This document shows positions 56,851 through 64,000 of a stretch of DNA of 64,000 nucleotides, piece by piece (within the stretch, counting starts at the first letter, position 1; each line of letters opens with the position of its first letter). The notes beneath the pieces are model-generated. The model did no database searches, was not told where the DNA came from, and saw nothing but the letters and a program-made list of their open reading frames with translations. The DNA comes from Endomychus coccineus (taxonomy: Eukaryota; Arthropoda; Insecta; Coleoptera; Endomychidae), in NCBI GenBank assembly GCA_958510875.1, contig OY294067.1, positions 276,502,742 to 276,566,741 on the forward strand, given 5' to 3'. The position numbers and the translations under genes are program-made.

Positions 56851-58707
56851 AATATCCAGAATATGATGATTCAGCAACAGCTCGATTCACTGAACTTATC
56901 ACTTTAAAGGCACACACACACCGGTCAGATAGATTTCGCTTTTTTCTTCATTGGTAGAGTCCATTTTTAACGATACCGTGCCTCACAAGGTATCAAAATA
57001 TCATTTTCGTGTGACAGATTGAGAAAATCAAAGCCTACTATGGTATAAAAACTTTTTCCTTAATATTTCTGATTTTTGGGACTACAGGGTAACTTGTGAT
57101 TAGTCATCAAAAAGGCAATGAAAGGGGTGGAGCAATTCAAAACTGCAAAAATCCAATATGGCGCGTTATGCGACTTCGCATAAAGATGAATCTCAAAAAT
57201 TTCCGATGATGATGTATTTATAGATTTTTTATACCTTTGGAGTAAACTAATAAAAACGAAACCTGCAAATTTCAGTATTTCCGCCATATTTCCGGAAGCT
57301 CCAATGTTATAAGTCCCACCGATATGCAGCTTTGTCCCGATTTAACCTTATTCGTATCTCTTATAGTTTCTGAGATCCCAATTATCCCGGTACGCTTAGA
57401 TAATACAACCCAGAACTTCGGCTATAGTAGAGCCTATGCTTTGATCGAAATACCTCCCGCTGTTAAATATACGATCATTCTCATGAATAAAAGGATATAA
57501 ATTATTGGAATACATACACATAATAGAACTACAAAAATTCAATATTCGATAACATTGCAAACTTACTCGTTCTACTAATGAAGTCTATGTAAAGAGCGAA
57601 AAATCTGTCTAGAACTATTAATTTGTAATTTTTCTAGAAGTTTAGACTAGAGAGACCTTATCACTGTCATCTAGCAAATGCCAATTTAATTGGTACATTG
57701 GTTCGGTTTGGTGTCGCCATCAGGTGCACTATCCCAGTAACTTTTAAAGCTCGAGAAATCTAGAATCTAGTCAACGTGGTACGTTGATTGATTTTTTAGT
57801 GGGCCATCTACCCATAGATGGCGTTAAATAATTTGGTCTTTTTACCATTCCAACATTCGTTTATTTAAATACCTTCGATAGAGGATCCACCACAGAGGAA
57901 ATTACACCATTGCCAGTGTTTCTAAAAGATTAAGGGTACCGACGTGTATAAAACAGTATCGTGAGGGGATGCAATAGTCCTGGAAAGACGTGATATGTAC
58001 AACAACCCAATCTAAGCAGTTGATAACATCCAGAAGCCATTGTGTGTGGTGGAGTAATTGTTGATAAAATGCATGGTTATTAAAGCGTTTCATTCATATT
58101 GTATTAGACATTTTATTTTTTCAATTTAGGAACCTTGTTCACACTTGAAACGAGATATTAAAATGTAGGTATCTGAATCTGTACAAAATTGAAAACAAAA
58201 TGAATACCTCGTCTAAATTTCAAATGATTCTCTAGGCAAAATCTGGAACGTTAATTTCAAACAAGAAGTTGCTTTAGAATAACAAAGTTAACCTTTGTCC
58301 TCGTTTCATAAGAAAGCGGCACGTATATTAAAATAATAATGGATACTAAAATTATGGTTTGTTCAAATTCACCATTTACTAGCTTGTTCATAAATGGACC
58401 AGTTGATTATATTCATAGAATCTTGTCTTATTTGAGTCATTTCATCCACGACGTTAATATATATCCTTGTTGCGAACTTCAATTATATCGAATAAAAAGG
58501 TGCAATCCTTCGAAGTGAATACAATATTACCTTATTCTCTCGAACAGTAACAATTGTTTTCATTCAAATATGCTTTAACAGAATGTTTGTTGGTGACGCA
58601 ATTCTCTTGTTCGATATACTGAATCGAATTGATTATCACGTAGCTTTTTCCAACTAAATCGTTCAATTATTTTCACTCACGTGCGGCTTATCTCGAAAGT
58701 TCGCTTT
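56851..58707. other. Noncoding, includes a dispersed repeat at 57735-57900
   Basis: Mostly AT-rich. The part around 57735-57900 is related to 47600-47770. A block at about 57060-57300 (minus ORF) shows no family. No genes were recognised. Confidence 0.4.
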
Positions 58708-59213
58708 AGTTAATGAATAAATGGTACCGAAAAAAAAACTTGTAACGCATAAACCCAAGTATTATGTTTCTATTTTTCCAATTTACTCTGTAACTTTTGA
58801 TGGGATTATTGTGAATATCAGAGATCCATAATCCGGGTTAGACATTAAATAAAATGCAACATTTTATCTGCATTTGTATAACTAATACTGACAGTTGCAT
58901 CATCTATAGGCATGTTTGTTATTCATTTTTCAATTGTTCAAACGTATCCCAAGTGAGTTGATAATGAATAAATGGTATCGTAAAAAAACTTGTATTCATA
59001 AACCCAAGTATTATGTTTCTATTTTTCGATTTTACTCTGTAACTTTTGATGGGATTATTGTGAATATCAGAGAGATCCATAATCCGGGTTTGTTATTAAA
59101 TAAAATGCAACATTTTATCTCGATGTATATAACTAATACTAAAGGATGCATCATCGATAGGCATGTTTGTTATTCATTTTTCAATTGTTCAAACGTATCC
59201 CAAGTGAGTTGAT
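58708..59213. repeat. Two-copy tandem duplication, ~252-bp unit
   Basis: GTTAATGAATAAATGGTACC at 58708 recurs as GATAATGAATAAATGGTATC at 58959. The copies stay highly similar through TTACTCTGTAACTTTTGATG, GGATTATTGTGAATATCAG, GCATGTTTGTTATTC and CAAACGTATCCCAAGTGAGT. They differ by point changes and small indels. It is noncoding; the ORF in the second copy is accidental. Confidence 0.88.
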
Positions 59214-59633
59214 ACTTATCCAAGAAAACTTATAAAGTAACATATATTTGCCCATTTACGTTTTTCAAACAGAAGCCTAGTACTGCCACTGACACCTAAA
59301 AAAGCCTTGTCTCGCTTTTTGCCAGTAATTATGATAAAGTGGTAGAGCGCTCATCGGCGCTATATAGAGTTTAATAAAAAACGAATGTCCATGTCGGTTT
59401 GTTGATAGCAATCCATGAAAATTGAAAGCTTGGACCCTATCCACTTTGCTGACATTTTGGGGAAGCGTTAAGAGGCAGAAAATGTTTTTTGGTCCTTGAG
59501 CAAGTTTGAAAAAATTGTATTTCACTGAGTATTTAAAAGTTATTAATACTTGTAATAAGTGAAACATCACTTTGCTTACATAAGATATGTAGCCAAAATC
59601 TGCATTTGAAGGAAAACTGAACAAATTTGACTT
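59214..59633. other. Unknown block beside the Penelope palindrome
   Basis: The minus strand is open over 126 codons (59657-59277), but the predicted peptide matches no family I know and has no clear domain. It may be part of the Penelope-like element's end or host intron sequence. Confidence 0.3.
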
Positions 59634-59780
59634 GGGAAGTTGGAGAATAAAACTCAAATTTTACACAAAACTTTTAACATTTAATTTAAAAATGCTGACA
59701 AATTGTTTCACCACACTGTGGCATTTTCAAAACAAGGAGTTATCAACTAAAGCTAAATCTAAAAGTATGTTCCTAATATA

Positions 59781-60235
59781 TTAGGGATCAGAATGTGGTA
59801 CAAATTGAGGGATGGGGGTGGATAATGGTGGGAGTGTGTTTACAAAATTGTTAACAAGCGGTGAATTATATGTATCGATTTGATCATTTAATATTACATT
59901 ATTATTGTTTTTTGAGTGTTTCAATATTTCTATGGATTCTAGTATATTAAGTTTATGTCCTTTTTCCTGAATATGTAGAATATCGGGATTGAGGGTGAAA
60001 TTGTGGTTATGTTCTAACAGGTGATTTGCGTAATTAGAGTCCTCTTTTTTGAGCCTGTAACTTCTCAAATGGTCGTTGAACCTTACGCTGAAACTGCGTC
60101 CAGTTTGTCCTATGTACAAGCACTACAATCATCACATCTCAGTCTGTAAACTCCAGATTTCTTTAATTTATCTTTTTTAGATTTCGAATTATTAATATAC
60201 ATAGCGAGCATAGGTTATTTGTTATTTTAAAGGCA
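59781..60235 (-). pseudogene. Penelope-like GIY-YIG endonuclease end, left copy
   Basis: The minus strand reads INNSKSKKDKLKKSGVYRLR, CDDC, then a frame disturbance near 60118-60125, MYIGQTGRSFSVRFNDHLRS, YRLKKEDSNYANHLLEHNHN and NILESIEILKHSKNN, ending at PQFVPHSDP. GVY, YIG and the Arg in FSVRF are the GIY-YIG nuclease signature. A Cys pair (CDDC) precedes YIG as in many Penelope-like elements. The nuclease nicks target DNA to prime reverse transcription. RT is absent here. Confidence 0.87.
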
Positions 60236-60289
60236 ACGTTTTTATTCTGTTTTTTAAGGAATTGACATATAAAAAAAATATCTCAATTC

Positions 60290-60759
60290 CTTAAAAAACA
60301 GAATAAAAACGTCGCCTTTAAAACAACAAATAACCTATGCTTGTATATTAATAATTCGAAATCTAGAAAAGATAAATTAAAGAAATCTGGAGTTTACAGA
60401 CTGAGTTGTGATGATTGTAGAGCTTTGTACATAGGACAAACTGGACGCAGTTTCAGCGTAAGGTTCAACGAACATTTGAGAAGTTACAGGCTCAAAAAAG
60501 AGGACTCTACGCAAATCACCTGTTAGAACATAACCATAATTTCACCCTCAATCCCGATATTCTACATATTCTGGAAAAAGGACATAAACTTAATATACTA
60601 GAATCCATAGAAATATTGAAACACTCAAAAAACAATAATAATGTAATATTAAATGATCAAATCGATACATATAATTCACCGCTTGTTAACAATTTTGTAA
60701 ACACACTCCCACCATTATCCAACCCCATCCCTCAATTTGTACCACATTCTGATCCCTGA
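60290..60759 (+). pseudogene. Penelope-like GIY-YIG endonuclease end, right copy
   Basis: The plus strand reads KNVAFKTTNNLCLYINNSKS, then KSGVYRLSCDDCRALYIGQT and GRSFSVRFNEHLRSYRLKKE, intact through the nuclease signature. A 4-bp deletion near 60508, relative to the other arm, shifts the frame before ANHLLEHNHNF. The rest then continues to the same PQFVPHSDP end. The two arms have different lesions, so they decayed independently after the palindrome formed, or were separate insertions. Confidence 0.87.
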
Positions 60760-60908
60760 TATTTAAGAACATACTTTCAAATCTAGCTTTAGTTGATAAC
60801 TCCTTGCTTTGAAAATGCCACAGTGCGGTGAAACAATTTGTCAGCATTTTTATTTTAAATTAAATGTTAAAAGTTTTGTGTAAAATTTGAATTTTATTTT
60901 CCAACTTC

Positions 60909-61271
60909 CGAAGTATTATGAATTTACACTACGTAAACGCCGAAACCATAGATATACATTTGACTTGTTTTCGTAAGCTGTAGGTTTGGTGCAACGAAAA
61001 TTGACTTTTTTTTCTTCTTCAAATGTTTGTTCGTATGTAAATAACTTATATTCGGCTTTGCTGACAATTTTTTTGCTTCTTACCACCTCCATTCCCTTTT
61101 TTAAATCCTTGATTAAATAAAATAATTAGACATTTCGTCATTGTTAAAAAGTGTCATATGTCTTTTAAAAAGTGTGATGTATGTTGCAAAAATTATTTTT
61201 CCAGAATTTGATTTGAACGTTAAAAAAACCAGGTCCATTCAATTCTCAAGGTGAATAGATTCCCACCAATA
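60909..61271. other. Noncoding; nothing recognised
   Basis: AT-rich spacer ending in the TA (61270-61271) that flanks the mariner element. Confidence 0.35.
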
Positions 61272-62472
61272 CTAGGGCATGGTGAAAAGTCCCTGACAAA
61301 TGAAACAAAAATTTATTTGGTCGAAACTTATTTTAATTCTCAACATCTTATAGCCCGATACACTTCGTCCAAAGTTCTTCTAATTTTTCGATCCCTTCAA
61401 AATGATACGATCCTTCAAAATAGGCGTTTAATTCAGCGACGACCTCTTCGTTGGAGCCAAAAATCTCTTTCCGTCGAGCCATTTCTTCAAGCTTGGAGAT
61501 AGATAACATTCGCAGGGGGCCAAATCTGGATAATATGGACGTTGATGAACCAATTCGTAGCGCCGGTGCATTGTCCTGGTGGAAGTGCACTTTTTTTGCC
61601 AAATAAGGCCGCTTTTGCTTCAAATCGATCAAACAGCTCTGCATAATATACGCCCGTGATCGTTTTGCCTTTTTCTAGGTATTCGATATGGACGTTATCG
61701 TGTGCATCCCAAAAAATTGTCGTCATGTCTTTGTTGGCTGAAGAACCCACTTTGGCCTTGTTCGGCTTTGATTCGCCAGGATAAATTCACTGATTCGACT
61801 GTTCTTTGGTCTCTGATGTATAGTGATGGATCCATGTTTTGTCCAGATGGATCCATGTTTTGTCCACGGTTACGAAATGGCGCACAAAGTCCTTCTTACC
61901 GCACTTGAACTTCGCCAAACATTCCTTTGAAGTTGTCACACGGTCGCGAATGTTGTCAGATAGCTTTCTCATATTCAAAAATTCATGCAACCCATTCGGT
62001 TGATATGCCAACAGCCTCAGCAATCTTGTGCACTTGAACTCGCCGTTAGTCCAATATCATACCATGGATTTTATCAACGATTTCTGGTGTTGTAACCTGA
62101 ATTGGACGACCAGAACGTTCGGCATCCTCCATGGTCATACTACCACAACGAAAATCAGTAAACCACTTGTGAATCGTTCCAATCGATGGTGAAGAGTTCC
62201 CATAATGTTTAACAAGCGATGATTTGGTTTAGGTAATGTTTTATCCACGCAAGAAATAATGTTTAATCAAGACGCGAAATTCACTTTTTTCCATGTTCAC
62301 AAAAATCTTCAAGGTTGCTTGCTTTCGATGGGTGTCAAAACAGAACTAAATAACATCAGTCTGAAAATTTTAAGGCACTCTAGTTGAAGATGGTACATCA
62401 CAAATGTCACATGGGATTTTCGATTGTGGCGCCATCTGTTTTATTTTTCAGGGACTTTACACCTTCCCCTCG
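61272..62472 (-). mobile_element. mariner transposon, 1.2 kb
   Basis: The inverted ends are CTAGGGCATGGTGAAAAGTC at 61272 and the complement of CGAGGGGAAGGTGTAAAGTC ending at 62472. Both continue as CCTGA.AAAT.AAAC. TA flanks both sides (61270-61271, 62473-62474). The length fits a full mariner. It holds one degenerate transposase on the minus strand. Confidence 0.88.
61310..62294 (-). pseudogene. mariner (DD34D-type) transposase, broken
   Basis: Start MEKSEFRVLIKHYFLRGKN at 62294, then HKWFTDFRCG, RSGRPIQVTTPEIVDKIH, and RVTTSKECLAKFK. The first catalytic site is FVTVDKTWIHHYTSETKEQS, with the usual DETW changed to DKTW. Then TTIFWDAHDNVHIEYLEKGK and the second site KVHFHQDNAPA, and a C-terminal SNEEVVAELNAYFEG, then LWTKCIGL. 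A ~20-bp tandem duplication near 61825-61860 repeats DKTWIHLDKTWIHH. Several stops and frameshifts occur, and the PYSPDLAPSD region is scrambled. It is inactive. Confidence 0.88.
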
Positions 62473-62474
62473 TA

Positions 62475-63449
62475 TTACTTAATTAAGTTTAAGTTTTAAA
62501 CCTACTACCATAAATAATATAGTTATTATTATTATAATGGATTCTTTACTCTCCTTTGATCTCCATATTAATCAGCTTATCAATAAATGTTTTAGAATGC
62601 TAGGTTTCATAAAACACAATTAGGAATTTTTCTACCGAGTTGGATCTGCTCAAAAGAGGGTTTTTATTATCGCCAATAATGAAACGGCATATTTACTTTA
62701 ATATTTTATCTTTTTACAAAGTTATAAATAACAATCTTTGGTAGAAAACCTACTAAAAATCACGTATTTTGCAAAATAGAATGAAATATAACAATGGTCT
62801 AGATTAGGGTGTTTTACATATTATTTATATTCAGTAAGCCTTAGCCTAGCTATTTTTTTTACTCCTAGATCTTGTCCTATAATTGACAAACACAGTAGAG
62901 CTTCTTCAACAGGATATGAAGATTTATATCAAATTTGACTTCGGCAAAATTGTACTGTACTAATAGTCTAGGAGCTAGATACTTAGCTGTATCCAAAAAA
63001 GCCAAGTAGTATCCGAAAGTAGACCGTTCAAGCTTCACGGATGTACATTTTTATTTATTGAAACGTAGAAAAAAAAATGGGCAAGATATGGTGGCCGATT
63101 TCAGAAAGAATCACCCATATATATATTTTTTCAATTTTTTTGGAGAAAATAATCTACTTTTAGTGATATGCTTAGTGCTGTAATGAGGAATAAAACAGTT
63201 ATATAATTTTGTAATGAAAAAGCTTAAGAATACCGATTTTTTAATATTGTTTTGCATAGGGGTTGTTTAAAAGGGGGATGATGATGTACTTGAGAGGGGG
63301 TGAATTAATGAATCGTGGAGGTAGGAGTACATTAATGTATCGTAATAATTTTGTAAAAAAAAAACATGTTCAATTACAGTTGTATGTTTGGCGTTAATTC
63401 AGCGTGAGGATGGTATGATAAATTGTCGTAGGGGGTAACATAAACCATA
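62475..63449. other. Noncoding; nothing recognised
   Basis: AT-rich DNA. A G-rich patch (AAAAGGGGGATG to GAGGTAGGAG, 63262-63327) may be diverged fold-back sequence. Otherwise nothing is supported. Confidence 0.35.
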
Positions 63450-64000
63450 AATATGAAAAATATGGATATTATGGCCAATTTTATGATAAATTAGTAAATT
63501 ATTGCTACTCTGGCTGAGTTTAAAATCGAAACGGCTTTTTTAAATTTATTTTCATTTTCGTGGATGAGATTTGGGGGGTTCAAATAAGCAAGGAGTGATG
63601 GCAATAGTTTTAAATCTTTATTTGATCTCCAATAAAGTTATTTAACATGGTGCCATCATGTTACCTTGTAACCCGCAAGTTTTATCCACAAAATGAAAAA
63701 AAGAAACATTTTTGGTCTAAATAATGGGCAATTACTCGGAAATGGGCCGACAACTTTTGATGGCATAGGGTATGTTAACAATTGCCAACACCAATGAACA
63801 TTTTCCACCAGGTTTGGGAGGGTTAACTTGCAGTCCATTTTTGGTTAAATTTTAACTGGTCCGCCTGATAAACGGTCACGATAAAAAATTATGGCACATG
63901 GTGGAAGTGTATAAGAATGGCATGCTTTTCAAGTAACCGCAACTTGGAAGGGGTTAACCTCCAGTAAAAAAAAAAATAAATGCGGATGCCGTATCTCGAG
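63450..64000. mobile_element. Second copy of the 35886-36989 fold-back, cut by window end
   Basis: From ATGGCCAATTTTATGATAAA it follows 36385-36870 in the same orientation. Shared parts are CTCTGGCTG.GTT.AAAATCG, GCAAGGAGTGATGGCAATA, AATAAAGTTATTTAACATG, CATCATGTTACCTTGTAA, AACTTTTGATGGCATAG, GGTTAACTTGCAGTCCATTT and GGTTAACCTCCAGT. It runs off the window in the right arm. The left arm is not evident before 63450, so the copy may be rearranged. It is noncoding. Confidence 0.85.

Larger units (their letters stand above)
59634..60908. mobile_element. Head-to-head pair of 5'-truncated Penelope-like ends (palindrome)
   Basis: The left arm 59634-60264 and right arm 60283-60908 are inverted copies, ~630 bp each, around an AT-rich ~18-bp loop. 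At the loop, TTCTGTTTTTTAAGGAATTGA faces TCAATTCCTTAAAAAACAGA. Both arms carry the C-terminal GIY-YIG endonuclease end and the 3' noncoding sequence of the same Penelope-like element, pointing away from the centre. Inverted and partial tandem copies are a known outcome of Penelope-like retrotransposition. Confidence 0.88.

Noticed and set aside
59277..59657. 126-codon minus-strand ORF beside the Penelope palindrome as a gene
   Set aside because: No recognised domain, and it straddles the palindrome edge at 59634. Listed only as an unknown block.
1..64000. CRISPR arrays, bacterial operons, endogenous viral genes
   Set aside because: No short regularly spaced repeats, no ribosome-binding-site-led gene strings, and no capsid, integrase or viral polymerase motif. 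The reverse transcriptases present are of LINE and Penelope type.

Overview
This window is nuclear DNA of an insect (at least an arthropod). It is AT-rich, has GT-AG introns, and carries an animal RhoGEF2/ARHGEF11/12-type gene. Its transposons are of arthropod kinds: Tc1/mariner, Penelope-like, Helentron, jockey-like LINEs with and without RNase H, and many fold-back and MITE elements. The order of insect cannot be fixed from the sequence.

The only clear host gene is on the + strand. Six exons (7723-7804, 11089-11126, 20871-20957, 21016-21188, 24379-25272, 25327-25414) join in phase. They encode a serine-rich linker, a complete DH domain and most of a PH domain of a RhoGEF2-like Rho guanine-nucleotide exchange factor. 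The 5' exons (expected PDZ, RGS-like and C1 domains) and the 3' exons (end of PH and the tail) were not found. Unless an exon was missed, the rest of the window is one intron of more than 38 kb or intron plus neighbouring genes. Two ATG exons of unknown standing lie inside this span. One is at 11449-11492, in splice phase with the RhoGEF exon at 20871. The other is at 41759-41874, with a GC-richer leader, and could be the first exon of another gene.

Nearly everything else recognisable is mobile DNA. 1-7.7 kb: small duplications, a fold-back element, two short inverted-repeat elements and a 1.5-kb Tc1-type transposon. 9-10.7 kb: a LINE reverse-transcriptase relic. 12-14.4 kb: a composite in which a Helentron PIF1-helicase/endonuclease fragment sits inside a terminal-inverted-repeat element. 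15.3-20.3 kb: a fold-back, a MITE and a 2.5-kb TA-flanked transposon with an intron-containing transposase relic. 21.5-22.8 kb: a fold-back holding about eight units of a ~145-bp tandem repeat with dimeric order. 23-32 kb: two repeated arthropod ORF-family relics and two large palindromes. 34.5-41.2 kb: a hAT-like MITE, an RNase-H LINE split by a fold-back, an inverted-repeat element with 8-bp target duplications, and a Tc1/mariner derivative. 43-50.5 kb: LINE and Penelope relics. 51.4-56.9 kb: a transposase relic and a nearly intact LINE (ORF1 plus EN-RT with two small lesions). 59.6-60.9 kb: two Penelope GIY-YIG ends in a ~630-bp-arm palindrome. 61.3-62.5 kb: a TA-flanked mariner. The window ends inside a second copy of the 36-kb fold-back.

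The observations most worth following are: the candidate internal first exon of the RhoGEF gene; a ~35-bp box shared by otherwise unlike fold-back elements; a hammerhead-ribozyme-like core that recurs in the small palindromes and beside a Penelope relic; and several nested insertions that give relative ages. No tRNA, rRNA, CRISPR or bacterial feature was recognised.
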